A DNA stretch of 64,000 bases from Pseudomonas sp. PSE14 (GCF_029203285.1 NZ_CP115669.1:3968001-4032000); one strand, 5' to 3'. Counted from the first letter of the stretch, positions 37,789 to 45,718 are shown. Made by a program: numbers and translations. Notes: generated by a model from the letters alone, not told the origin.

Positions 37789-37823
37789 GTATCCCCGTTG
37801 TGGCTTACCCCTACATCTTGGGT
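37777..37823 (+). promoter_or_regulatory. Tandem NrdR boxes over the nrdAB promoter
   Basis: GCGCATTATCTTGTAT (37777-37792) and CCCCTACATCTTGGGT (37808-37823) each keep the C-w-...AT.TTG core of the NrdR consensus. Their centres are exactly 31 bases apart, the three-turn spacing characteristic of paired NrdR boxes. Overlap with the -10 implies repression by NrdR-ATP/dATP. Confidence 0.75.
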
Positions 37824-37952
37824 TTGTCACAGTGAGCCGGACACAAGAAGAAAGTCGAAGTCGCGAGCCTGTTCCACGGCTCCTCCGGTTCAACCACAAC
37901 GTATTCCAGCCGTACTGATGGACCAGGCGGGGCGACCCGCAAGGAGCGATTC

Positions 37953-38027
37953 ATGTCGATGGAAACGCGGTACTGGTGTTGCAACGATAGCTTCAACACC
38001 ACTAGGTATTGTGGTCCCGGCCCGTAA
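37953..38027 (+). CDS. Possible leader peptide in the nrdA 5' region
   Basis: A 24-codon frame starts with ATG six bases after a perfect AAGGAG. The peptide begins MSMETRYWCCND and contains three Cys and a Trp-Cys-Cys run. Its stop lies in the loop of a CCGGC/GCCGG hairpin (38017-38033). It sits in the ~400-nt leader of nrdA. A regulatory role is inference. Confidence 0.4.
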   Translation: MSMETRYWCCNDSFNTTRYCGPGP

Positions 38028-38202
38028 AGCCGGCACCCGATTTGGGCCAGGGAGGCGCTTCGGGTCTCTATCCCCCTGCTCCAAAAGAATTTTTCAGCTC
38101 GCGGTCCTGCCGCGGGCCACTGCTCTTTTCGCTCTTTATTTTCGGGCCGGCACCGACAGTGCCAGTAACACACCAATTACGAGAACGTGGAGAACACCAC
38201 CC

Positions 38203-41094
38203 ATGCAAATCGACACCACTCGCGAGAACCCGCAGGCCGCAGCGCCGCAGGCCGCCGAATCCTCCCAGGATCTGGCCGCCACCGCGCCGGGCCAGCTGCG
38301 CGTGATCAAGCGCAACGGCACCGTAGTCCCCTACACCGATGACAAGATCACCGTAGCCATCACCAAGGCGTTCCTCGCCGTGGAAGGCGGCACCGCTGCC
38401 GCCTCGTCGCGCATCCATGAGACCGTGCGCCGCCTGACCGAACAGGTCACCGCGACCTTCAAGCGCCGCATGCCCTCCGGTGGCACCATCCATATCGAAG
38501 AAATCCAGGACCAGGTCGAACTGTCCCTGATGCGTGCCGGCGAGCAGAAAGTCGCCCGCGACTACGTGATCTACCGCGAAGCCCGTGCCAACGAGCGCAA
38601 GAACGCCGGCACCGCCAGCGACATCGCCCAGCCGCACCCGAGCATCCGCATCACCAAGGCCGACGGCAGCACCCAGCCGCTGGACATGGGCCGCCTGCAG
38701 ACCATCATCCGCGAAGCCTGCGAAGGCCTGGCCGAAGTCGATGGCGACCTGATCGAACGCGAAACCCTGAAGAACCTGTACGACGGCGTGGCCGAGAAGG
38801 ACGTCAACACCGCCCTGGTGATGACCGCCCGTACCCTGGTCGAGCGCGAGCCGAACTACTCCTACGTCACCGCCCGCCTGCTGATGGACACCCTGCGCGC
38901 CGAAGCCCTGGGCTTCCTGGGCGTAGCCGAGAGCGCCACTCACCACGAGATGGCCGACCTCTACACCAAGGCCCTGGCCGCCTATGTCGAGAAAGGCGCC
39001 GAGTTCGAGCTGATCGACAGCAAGCTGAAAGAGTTCGACCTGGCCAAGCTGGGCGCCGCGCTGAACCACGAGCGCGACCAGCAGTTCACCTACCTCGGCC
39101 TGCAGACCCTGTACGACCGCTACTTCATCCACAAGGACGGCATCCGTTTCGAACTGCCGCAGGTCTTCTTCATGCGCGTGGCCATGGGCCTGGCCATCGA
39201 AGAGAAGGACCGTGAAGCTCGCGCCATCGAGTTCTACAACCTGCTCTCCTCGTTCGACTACATGTCGTCCACCCCGACCCTGTTCAACGCCGGCACCCTG
39301 CGTCCGCAGCTCTCCAGCTGCTACCTGACCACCGTTCCGGACGACCTGTCGGGCATCTACAACGCCATCCACGACAACGCCATGCTGTCGAAATTCGCCG
39401 GCGGCCTGGGCAACGACTGGACCCCGGTGCGCGCGCTGGGCTCCTACATCAAGGGCACCAACGGCAAATCCCAGGGCGTGGTTCCGTTCCTGAAAGTGGT
39501 GAACGACACCGCCGTCGCCGTAAACCAGGGTGGCAAGCGCAAGGGCGCCGTCTGCGCCTACCTGGAAACCTGGCACCTGGACATCGAGGAATTCCTCGAG
39601 CTGCGCAAGAACACCGGTGACGACCGTCGCCGTACCCACGACATGAACACCGCGAACTGGATTCCGGACCTGTTCATGAAGCGCGTCTTCGACGACGGCA
39701 AGTGGACCCTGTTCTCCCCGTCCGAAGTACCGGACCTGCACGATCTGACCGGCAAGGCCTTCGAAGAGCGCTACGAGTATTACGAAGCCCTGACCGAGTA
39801 CAACAAGATCAAGGTGTTCAAGGTCGTCCAGGCCAAGGACCTGTGGCGCAAGATGCTCTCCATGCTCTTCGAGACCGGCCACCCGTGGCTGACCTTCAAG
39901 GACCCGTGCAACCTGCGCAGCCCGCAGCAGCATGTGGGCGTGGTCCACAGCTCGAACCTGTGCACCGAGATCACCCTGAACACCAATGCCGACGAAATCG
40001 CCGTCTGCAACCTGGGCTCGATCAACCTGGTCAACCACATCGTCGACGGCAAGCTGGACACCGCCAAGCTCGAGAAGACCGTGAAGACCGCCGTGCGCAT
40101 GCTCGATAACGTTATCGACATCAACTACTACTCGGTCCCGCAGGCTCGCAACTCGAACCTCAAGCACCGTCCGGTCGGCCTGGGCATCATGGGCTTCCAG
40201 GATGCGCTGTACCTGCAGCACATCCCGTACGGCTCCGACGCTGCCATCGAGTTCGCCGACAAGTCCATGGAAGCGGTGAGCTACTTCGCCATCCAGGCTT
40301 CCTGTGACCTGGCCGACGAGCGTGGCGCCTACGAGACCTTCGACGGCTCCCTGTGGTCCAAGGGCATCCTGCCGCTGGACTCCCAGCAGATCCTCATCGA
40401 AGCCCGTGGCCAGAAGTACATCGACGTCGACCTGACCGAATCCCTCGACTGGGCTCCGGTACGTGCTCGCGTACAGAAAGGCATCCGTAACTCGAACATC
40501 ATGGCCATCGCGCCGACCGCGACCATCGCCAACATCACCGGCGTATCGCAGTCCATCGAGCCGACCTACCAGAACCTGTACGTGAAATCGAACCTCTCCG
40601 GCGAGTTCACCGTGATCAACCCCTACCTGGTTCGCGACCTGAAAGTGCGTGGCCTGTGGGACCCGGTCATGGTCAACGACCTGAAGTACTACGACGGCTC
40701 CGTGCAGCAGATCGAGCGCATCCCGCAAGACCTGAAGGACCTGTACGCCACCGCCTTCGAAGTCGAGACCAAGTGGATCGTCGACGCCGCCAGCCGCCGC
40801 CAGAAGTGGATCGATCAGGCCCAGTCCCTGAACCTCTACATCGCCGGCGCCTCGGGCAAGAAGCTGGACGTGACCTACCGCATGGCCTGGTACCGTGGTC
40901 TGAAGACCACCTACTACCTCCGTGCCCTGGCCGCCACCAGCACCGAGAAGTCCACCATCAACACCGGCAAGCTCAACGCCGTGTCGGCCGGTGGCGACGA
41001 AGGCCTGCAAGCCGCTCCGGCCGCCGCGCCGCAGCCGGCCCCTGTACCCAAGGCCTGCAGCATCGACAACCCCGACTGCGAAGCCTGCCAGTAA
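38203..41094 (+). CDS. nrdA: Class Ia ribonucleotide reductase large subunit NrdA
   Basis: A 963-residue alpha subunit reducing NDPs to dNDPs. Two ATP-cone domains are visible at the N-terminus (VIKRNGTVVPYTDDKITVAITKAF ~24 and RITKADGSTQPLDMGRLQTII ~147). The catalytic barrel has LSSCYLTTVPDD, the NLCTEI site, CNLGSINL and ANITGVSQSIEPTYQNLY. The C-terminal shuttle thiols are in DCEACQ. There is no intein. Two ATP cones match P. aeruginosa NrdA, in which dATP inhibition is mediated by the N-terminal cone. The ATG after GTGGAGAACACCACCC is chosen; the frame stays open 174 codons further upstream but that is leader DNA. Confidence 0.97.
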   Translation: MQIDTTRENPQAAAPQAAESSQDLAATAPGQLRVIKRNGTVVPYTDDKITVAITKAFLAVEGGTAAASSRIHETVRRLTEQVTATFKRRMPSGGTIHIEEIQDQVELSLMRAGEQKVARDYVIYREARANERKNAGTASDIAQPHPSIRITKADGSTQPLDMGRLQTIIREACEGLAEVDGDLIERETLKNLYDGVAEKDVNTALVMTARTLVEREPNYSYVTARLLMDTLRAEALGFLGVAESATHHEMADLYTKALAAYVEKGAEFELIDSKLKEFDLAKLGAALNHERDQQFTYLGLQTLYDRYFIHKDGIRFELPQVFFMRVAMGLAIEEKDREARAIEFYNLLSSFDYMSSTPTLFNAGTLRPQLSSCYLTTVPDDLSGIYNAIHDNAMLSKFAGGLGNDWTPVRALGSYIKGTNGKSQGVVPFLKVVNDTAVAVNQGGKRKGAVCAYLETWHLDIEEFLELRKNTGDDRRRTHDMNTANWIPDLFMKRVFDDGKWTLFSPSEVPDLHDLTGKAFEERYEYYEALTEYNKIKVFKVVQAKDLWRKMLSMLFETGHPWLTFKDPCNLRSPQQHVGVVHSSNLCTEITLNTNADEIAVCNLGSINLVNHIVDGKLDTAKLEKTVKTAVRMLDNVIDINYYSVPQARNSNLKHRPVGLGIMGFQDALYLQHIPYGSDAAIEFADKSMEAVSYFAIQASCDLADERGAYETFDGSLWSKGILPLDSQQILIEARGQKYIDVDLTESLDWAPVRARVQKGIRNSNIMAIAPTATIANITGVSQSIEPTYQNLYVKSNLSGEFTVINPYLVRDLKVRGLWDPVMVNDLKYYDGSVQQIERIPQDLKDLYATAFEVETKWIVDAASRRQKWIDQAQSLNLYIAGASGKKLDVTYRMAWYRGLKTTYYLRALAATSTEKSTINTGKLNAVSAGGDEGLQAAPAAAPQPAPVPKACSIDNPDCEACQ

Positions 41095-41429
41095 GGGTGT
41101 AAGCGGCCCTCGGAACGGTCCGCGCGTCGTTGCCCGGCAGGTCGGCCCCCATCACGTACAGTCGTACGCTCAGGGGCTCCGACCTACCAGGCGCCTAGCG
41201 CGGCCTCGCTCCGAGGCACCGCCGAAACCACGGAGTTTCAAAGTCCCCTCTCCCTCTGGGAGAGGGCTAGGGTGAGGGGCTCTTCAGGGCCCCGTCGCCC
41301 TCAGAACAACAGCCTCCCCCGCCCGCGATGATTCGCCAGCGGAAGAAGCACAAGCTCTTAGCGTGCACTCACACACGCCACCAGACATCAGGCCGCCACA
41401 GAACGGCCATCCAGAACAGGAGAGGACCC
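41095..41429. other. nrdA-nrdB intergenic region
   Basis: 335 bases without a gene. A GC-rich stretch with GTACAGTCGTAC (palindrome at about 41155-41166) is followed by a short CCCTCTCCCTCTGGGAGAGG plus GCTAGGGTGAGGGG palindrome (41247-41280). No clear promoter was recognised; nrdB may be read from nrdA or have its own start site. Confidence 0.5.
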
Positions 41430-42677
41430 ATGCTGAGCTGGGACGAATTCGACAAAGAAGACGCCACCGAAACCAAGGCCGCCCCGGCAGTCGCCCAGGC
41501 CGCCGCGCAAAGCGCTGACAAGCTTGACTCCGAAGCCGCCGGCTCGGTTGAAGAAGCCCGCGCCGTTTCCGCCGCCGACTCCGACGCCGTCGCCCGTGCC
41601 AAGCAGGCCCTCGACGCCCTGGACATCCAGGAAGGCCTGGACGATCTCGAAGGCTCCGCCGCCCGCGTACAAGTCGGCGACAAGCAGATGATCAACGCCC
41701 GCGCCGACCTCAACCAGCTCGTACCTTTCAAGTACGACTGGGCCTGGCAGAAGTATCTGGATGGTTGCGCCAACCACTGGATGCCCCAGGAAGTGAACAT
41801 GAACGCCGACATTGCCCTGTGGAAGAGCAAGGACGGCCTGTCCGAAGACGAGCGCCGCATCGTCATGCGCAACCTCGGCTTCTTCTCCACCGCCGACTCC
41901 CTGGTCGCCAACAACCTGGTGCTGGCCGTCTACCGCCTGATCACCAACCCCGAGTGCCGCCAGTACATCCTGCGCCAGGCCTTCGAGGAAGCGATCCACA
42001 CCCACGCCTACCAGTACTGCATCGAGTCGCTGGGCATGGACGAGGGCGAAATCTTCAACATGTACCACGAGATCCCTTCGGTCGCGAAGAAAGCCTCCTG
42101 GGGCCTGAAGTACACCCGCTCGATCTCCGATCCCAAGTTCCAGACCGGTACCCCGGAGACCGACCGCCAGTTCCTGCGCAACCTGATTGCCTACTACTGC
42201 GTCCTGGAAGGCATCTTCTTCTACTGCGGTTTCACCCAGATCCTCTCCATGGGCCGCCGCAACAAGATGACCGGCACCGCCGAGCAGTTCCAGTACATCC
42301 TGCGCGACGAATCCATGCACCTGAACTTCGGCATCGACGTGATCAACCAGATCAAGATCGAAAACCCGCACCTGTGGGATGCCCAGATGAAGGACGAGGC
42401 CACCCAGATGATCCTCCAGGGCACCCAGCTGGAGATCGAATACGCTCGCGACACCATGCCGCGCGGCGTACTGGGCATGAATGCCGCGATGATGGAGGAC
42501 TACCTCAAGTTCATCGCCAACCGCCGCCTGACCCAGATCGGCCTCAAAGAGGAATACCCGGGCACCAGCAACCCGTTCCCGTGGATGAGCGAAATCATGG
42601 ACCTGAAGAAGGAGAAAAACTTCTTCGAGACCCGCGTGATCGAGTACCAGACCGGCGGCGCGCTGAGCTGGGACTGA
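41430..42677 (+). CDS. nrdB: Class Ia ribonucleotide reductase small subunit NrdB
   Basis: A 415-residue beta subunit carrying the diiron-tyrosyl radical cofactor. After an Ala/Glu-rich ~90-residue N-terminal extension ([23 protein letters not shown]...), the ferritin-like core shows [16 protein letters not shown] and [14 protein letters not shown]. It continues with [11 protein letters not shown] and [14 protein letters not shown], which hold the Glu/His ligands. The C-terminus has an NrdA-binding tail. The ATG after AGGAGAGGACCC is used. Its length equals that recalled for P. aeruginosa NrdB. Confidence 0.96.
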   Translation: MLSWDEFDKEDATETKAAPAVAQAAAQSADKLDSEAAGSVEEARAVSAADSDAVARAKQALDALDIQEGLDDLEGSAARVQVGDKQMINARADLNQLVPFKYDWAWQKYLDGCANHWMPQEVNMNADIALWKSKDGLSEDERRIVMRNLGFFSTADSLVANNLVLAVYRLITNPECRQYILRQAFEEAIHTHAYQYCIESLGMDEGEIFNMYHEIPSVAKKASWGLKYTRSISDPKFQTGTPETDRQFLRNLIAYYCVLEGIFFYCGFTQILSMGRRNKMTGTAEQFQYILRDESMHLNFGIDVINQIKIENPHLWDAQMKDEATQMILQGTQLEIEYARDTMPRGVLGMNAAMMEDYLKFIANRRLTQIGLKEEYPGTSNPFPWMSEIMDLKKEKNFFETRVIEYQTGGALSWD

Positions 42678-43064
42678 ATTAGGGGCAAGACCATAAAAGC
42701 CCACGGAAGGGCATTAGGAGTGTTTTGAAGCAAGACGTAGTCGATGTGTGGCACAAGGACGCGCCAGCTGTTTCTGAGAAATCAGAATGGACTAGAAACA
42801 AAAAACCCCGGCACCCGCTGTCACGGATGCCGGGGGTCTTTACCGCGCAGGTGAACGAAGCCCACCTACACGGGCCGTGATCAGGGGTTAACCAAAATCA
42901 CGTAAGCATTTGGGGAAATGCGGGACGTGATTATGGACAACCCTGAGGCGGTGTCAACGGCTAGCCGTCGGAGCCAGCACCTCAGCTGACGAGGAAGCTC
43001 CGCCAGCACCCACTCAGAGCCCAACCAGTGGGCTCGTCCATAAACGTTCGATGAGGAAATTCTC
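42678..43064. other. Intergenic region after nrdB
   Basis: 387 bases with the nrdB terminator near 42806 and otherwise no supported gene or RNA. Base composition turns visibly more AT-rich from about 42690, marking the start of the accessory patch. Confidence 0.5.
42806..42843 (+). terminator. Rho-independent terminator of nrdAB
   Basis: CCCCGGCACCCG-CTGTCA-CGGATGCCGGGG is a 12-bp stem with one A-C mismatch. It is followed by GTCTTT and preceded by six A, so it may also work in the minus direction. Confidence 0.8.
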
Positions 43065-43286
43065 ATGAGTAAAAATCAACATGTTGTCCCACATGGCGAC
43101 AACTGGGCCGTTAAAGGTGAGGGAAACTCCAAGGTAACCAAGGAGTTCGACACCCAGGCCGAAGCGATTGAGCATGCTCGCGGTATTGCGATCAACCAGA
43201 AGAGCGAGCTCTTTATCCACAATGAAAAGGGGCAGATCCGCGAGCGTAATAGCTACGGAAATGATCCCTACCCGCCCAAAGGCTGA
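43065..43286 (+). CDS. DUF2188 small protein
   Basis: A 73-residue soluble protein of the DUF2188 family: QHVVPHGDNWAVKGEGNSKVT, an aromatic-poor middle FDTQAEAIEHARGIAINQKSEL and IHNEKGQIRERNSYGNDPYPPKG. DUF2188 proteins are common, compact and of unknown function, often in mobile or stress-related contexts. Its codon usage is less GC-rich than the surrounding core genes. The start ATG follows GAGGAAATTCTC. Confidence 0.85.
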   Translation: MSKNQHVVPHGDNWAVKGEGNSKVTKEFDTQAEAIEHARGIAINQKSELFIHNEKGQIRERNSYGNDPYPPKG

Positions 43287-43348
43287 AACCGCTGTGCCTG
43301 GCTCAAGGACGAGCCTTCCAACCTATTCACTGCACAGGAGTTATCGCT

Positions 43349-43528
43349 ATGTTTTTTGGGATATTTGTTCTTATCTCTGGCGTTCTGTATTTGTGCGAAG
43401 TCTTCGGACTTATCGGTGCAGACGTTAAATGGGGGCTTCCGGTTGCACTGATTTGCTTCGGTGCATCAGAAGCTTGGAGAGCCTTCAGCTCTCGACAGTC
43501 CACTGCCAATAAATCTCCGACGGCCTAA
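43349..43528 (+). CDS. Small membrane protein of unknown function
   Basis: A 59-residue protein beginning MFFGIFVLISGVLYLCEVFG and continuing with a second hydrophobic stretch (LPVALICFGASEAW) and a polar tail. Two short helices separated by a GADVK turn suggest an inner-membrane hairpin. A good CAGGAG lies 6-10 bases upstream. It is 62 bases after the DUF2188 gene and equally AT-rich, so the two may have been acquired together. No family recognised. Confidence 0.6.
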   Translation: MFFGIFVLISGVLYLCEVFGLIGADVKWGLPVALICFGASEAWRAFSSRQSTANKSPTA

Positions 43529-43537
43529 AAAGGCTCA

Positions 43538-43570
43538 GCTGCGCATAACTGCTTGCCAGTTATGCGCAGC
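43538..43570. repeat. 13-bp perfect inverted repeat
   Basis: GCTGCGCATAACT (43538-43550), loop GCTTGCC, then AGTTATGCGCAGC (43558-43570). It starts 10 bases after the small membrane protein stop and just upstream of the predicted C4-like promoter. It may be a terminator hairpin or an operator. Confidence 0.7.
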
Positions 43571-43574
43571 GCAG

Positions 43575-43603
43575 TTGACCCTCGCTATCCAACGCCCTAC
43601 CCT
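43575..43603 (+). promoter_or_regulatory. Predicted promoter of the C4-like RNA / BRO-N unit
   Basis: -35 TTGACC (43575-43580), exactly 17 bases, then -10 TACCCT (43598-43603). The -35 is good and the -10 moderate. Transcription would begin near 43610, just before the first CTAAGAAAC. Confidence 0.5.
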
Positions 43604-43609
43604 CGCTCC

Positions 43610-43800
43610 CGGCGCCTAAGAAACGCCTTAAACCAGAGCGGTCCACCGCACCCGATAGCTTTTGCGGCTTTTTTGCGCCCGCGGCCTAGCCACGTCCGCA
43701 AGAAAGGTCACTCGCGCTGTCGGGAGTGGGCTAATACAAGACCCGCAAGGGGAATACGTCCGGCCCGTCTCTGGTGGGTTTCTTAGCTCCCGACTCCAAT
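43610..43800 (+). ncRNA. C4-like antisense RNA upstream of an antirepressor-type gene
   Basis: A compact domain is closed by GTCGGGAG (43719-43726) with CTCCCGAC (43787-43794). Inside are GGGC/GCCC (43728-43731 with 43763-43766) and a CCC-GCAA-GGG hairpin (43742-43751). The single-stranded remainder holds CTCTGGT (43769-43775) and TTCTTAG (43780-43786). These are complementary to ACCAGAG (43817-43823) and CTAAGAA (43807-43813), which cover the Shine-Dalgarno of the leader ORF. Both are also complementary to ACCAGAG (43632-43638) and CTAAGAAAC (43616-43624) near the 5' end. This matches the C4 RNA of phages P1/P7. The boundaries are estimates. Confidence 0.65.
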
Positions 43801-43826
43801 TACGCCCTAAGAAGCGACCAGAGGTA

Positions 43827-43919
43827 ATGGATATGCCTTTCGCCCCCAGCCTTCGCCCCGAAGGCGCTTCGCTGTACCCAACCGCTTCCCCCTCCCTTCC
43901 GGAGGTGCGTCATGTCTGA
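43827..43919 (+). CDS. Leader ORF overlapping the BRO-N gene (icd-like position)
   Basis: A 30-codon frame (MDMPFAPSLRPEGASLYPTA...) follows CCAGAGGTA. The second ATG at 43833 has the better Shine-Dalgarno spacing and gives 28 residues. Its TGA (43917-43919) overlaps the BRO-N ATG at 43912, so translation of the two is probably coupled. It takes the place of icd in the P1 c4-icd-ant unit. The Pro-rich peptide itself is not recognisable, and it may only serve coupling. Confidence 0.5.
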   Translation: MDMPFAPSLRPEGASLYPTASPSLPEVRHV

Positions 43920-44379
43920 AGAGGTCCTGATCCCCACCGTATTCACCCGCCACAAGCGCCAGCTGCGCGCCGTGCTGCTGGAAGACCAGTGCTGGTTCTG
44001 CGCCCACGACCTGGGCCGGCTGATCGGCTTTCCGCTGCTGGCCGAACGCGTGGAGCGCAACCTGGACGAGGACCAGTTCCGCCACGCCTGGATGCTCGAC
44101 GGCAGCGGCGAGTACATCGATGAACTGCTGCTCAGCGAATCGGCGATGTACGCCACGCTGATCCATTACTTCCACCCGGAAAACCGCAGCATCCGCCAGT
44201 GGCTCTCGCTGCACGTCATCCCCGCCCTGCGTGACCAGCACGCCATCAGCCTTGGCGAGCCGCGCCGGGAAATACTCCAGGGGCCGACGAGCTTGTCGGT
44301 GTTGAAGTGGCAGGGGGTGGTCTGGGTGCCGTATCAGCAGTGGCCGGTATTGAGTCCGGGGCCGGAGGGGGCCTCGTAG
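43912..44379 (+). CDS. BRO-N domain protein (phage antirepressor-like)
   Basis: A 155-residue protein with a BRO-family N-terminal domain: FTRHKRQLRAVLLEDQCWFCAHDLGRLIGFPLLAERVERNLDEDQ is the usual core, followed by LLLSESAMYATLIHYFHPENRSIRQWLSLHVIPALR. BRO-N domains bind nucleic acid and occur in phage antirepressors. There is no C-terminal KilA or ANT domain, so it may be a domesticated or truncated form. Upstream lies the C4-like RNA and the overlapping leader ORF; a GGAGG sits 7 bases before the ATG but inside the leader ORF. Confidence 0.82.
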   Translation: MSEEVLIPTVFTRHKRQLRAVLLEDQCWFCAHDLGRLIGFPLLAERVERNLDEDQFRHAWMLDGSGEYIDELLLSESAMYATLIHYFHPENRSIRQWLSLHVIPALRDQHAISLGEPRREILQGPTSLSVLKWQGVVWVPYQQWPVLSPGPEGAS

Positions 44380-45224
44380 GATGGTGTAGAGCGGAGCGAA
44401 ACCCATCGTTTCGTGTGGTGACGGGTCGCGGGCCATGCCCGCGATTTTGTTTGCTTCGGGTTGGGTGTGTATGCGCCGCTTCGGTGTGTGCTGGGGGATT
44501 TTGTTTCGCCCCCTCGGGCGAGTCACTTCTTCCAAACGCCGAAGAAGTAACCAAGAAGGCTTGCCCCTGCATCCGGGTCCCGCTTCGCGGGACTTCCCTC
44601 GTTCCATCGAAGTTTCAGGGGCCCGCCGCGAAGGGCCATCCCTGGCCCATCGCGGCTCTCGCGGCATCCATGCCGCTCAACCCCTGAAACTCCGATTCCA
44701 CTCGGCCTCCTGAAGGGGCGCTCCGGCGCGCTCGGATATTTCTCTGGAAATCTTTAAATCCAGAGCCAGAGCGGTGCGCATGCTTTCGTAGGAGCGGACC
44801 TTGTCCGCGAAGGCCCACCATTGCGCCCACGTTGCAGGACGAACACCTGTAGGAGCGAGCTTGCTCGCGAACAGAATTACCCGGCCGCACCGGCGTTAGG
44901 CGGTTCGCGAGCAAGCTCGCTCCTACGAAGAGCAATCCAGCATAAAGCAGCCAAAGTTGCCGGCGCGCGCAGAGTCCCGTCAGGAGGCCGAGTGGAGGTA
45001 TTGCGCAGAGGGGCGAGCGGCATGGATGCCGCGAGAGGCGTAGAGGGCCATGGATGGCCCTTCTACGCCGACCCTCGGAGCGATGCCGGAAGGAGGGAAC
45101 CCCGGCGAAGCCGGGGCCGGATGCCGGGACGAGCCCTTTTGGTTACTTTTCTGGCGTTTGAGAAAAGTGACTCGCCCGAGGGGGCGAAACAAAAACTCTC
45201 AGCACACACCGAAGCGGCGCAGAC
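44380..45224. other. Repeat-filled intergenic region
   Basis: 845 bases without a supported gene. Contents: a TAGGATGG-family unit (44377-44407), structured repeat copy B (plus), REP elements at 44788-44811, 44849-44871 and 44904-44926 (the last inverted), and structured repeat copy C (minus). Copies B and C are in inverted orientation with the REPs between them. Long open frames here are translations of palindromes. Confidence 0.75.
44463..44750 (+). repeat. Structured dispersed repeat, copy B
   Basis: Same hairpin order as copy A: CGCCC/GGGCG; ACTTCTTC/GAAGAAGT (44525-44532 with 44541-44548, loop CAAACGCC); TCCCGC-TTC-GCGGGA (44578-44592); GCCGCGA/TCGCGGC (44625-44631 with 44650-44656); GCGGCAT-CC-ATGCCGC (44661-44676). 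Here the closing stem is perfect: GTTTCAGGGG (44612-44621) with CCCCTGAAAC (44681-44690). The shared CCACTCGGCCTCCTGAAGGG tail follows. Confidence 0.82.
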
Positions 45225-45230
45225 TCACTC
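44966..45230 (-). repeat. Structured dispersed repeat, copy C (inverted)
   Basis: Read on the minus strand: CGCCC/GGGCG; ACTTTTCT/AGAAAAGT with loop CAAACGCC (plus 45145-45168); CCCCGGC-TTC-GCCGGGG (45100-45116); GGCGTAGA/TCTACGCC around GGGCCAT-CC-ATGGCCC (45037-45069); GCGGCAT-CC-ATGCCGC (45017-45032); tail CCACTCGGCCTCCTGACGGG. Most base differences from copies A and B in the stems are paired. Confidence 0.82.
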
Positions 45231-45548
45231 GTTCCCCACGCGGGCGGTATCGCTCAGTGCATTGCAGTTGGTGGCATCAAGGCAATAGGTAAGGTAGGTC
45301 GCCTGCCGACCGCAGCCGCGAACGCCGATGGTGTATTCGGTGCGCTGGTAGCCAATGCGGTTCTGCGTGACCTTGCTCGACAGGATGCTGGACGTCACCT
45401 GCTGGCAATTGAGCTCGAACTTCGCCCGCGACTCGGTGGCGCCGATGGCGGCCTGCTGGTTGGAGGCGATGAATTCCTGATCGCTCATGCAACCGGACAG
45501 CGCGGCGGTAACTGCCAGCAGCGGCAGAAGTTTGGAAAGACCTTTCAT
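45225..45548 (-). CDS. Small lipoprotein of unknown function
   Basis: A 107-residue precursor with a lipobox (LLAVTAALSGC, cleavage before Cys20; the +2 residue is Met, so outer-membrane sorting is expected). The mature part has four further Cys (LNCQQ, VRGCG, TYCLD, TNCNA) that could form two disulfides. No domain recognised. The 3' end abuts structured repeat copy C. Confidence 0.75.
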   Translation of the reverse strand: MKGLSKLLPLLAVTAALSGCMSDQEFIASNQQAAIGATESRAKFELNCQQVTSSILSSKVTQNRIGYQRTEYTIGVRGCGRQATYLTYCLDATNCNALSDTARVGNE

Positions 45549-45695
45549 GGTGACGCTCCTTGTGATTCCACGGGGTATGTCTTGGGCATGGAGAGTCTAG
45601 ATGGCGGATTCGACATCGTTCTGCGCACTGGCCACATAAATATCCCCTGGTACTCCGAGATCGCCCCGGGAGCGGATGCTGACAAATGGCGCGAG

Positions 45696-45718
45696 TTCGC
45701 GAGCAGGCTCGCTCCTAC
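45696..45718 (-). repeat. REP element (inverted)
   Basis: TTCGCGAGCAGGCTCGCTCC plus TAC, one mismatch from consensus in the loop. Confidence 0.85.

Noticed and set aside
37940-38110. Possible cobalamin riboswitch before nrdA (GGAAACGCGGT and GGGCCACTG pieces)
   Set aside because: Pieces are short and in the wrong order and spacing for the AdoCbl core; class Ia reductase genes are not expected to carry one.
37681-38202. In-frame 174-codon N-terminal extension of NrdA
   Set aside because: The region contains the predicted promoter, NrdR and DnaA boxes. The known family N-terminus starts at 38203, with a usable Shine-Dalgarno.
41145-41180. Attachment site or origin near GTACAGTCGTAC between nrdA and nrdB
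   Set aside because: A short palindrome only, with no integrase, tRNA or iterons.
43912-44379. Prophage or pyocin cluster around the BRO-N gene
   Set aside because: No integrase, repressor, structural, lysis or bacteriocin genes occur within the window; only the BRO-N gene and its leader are phage-like.
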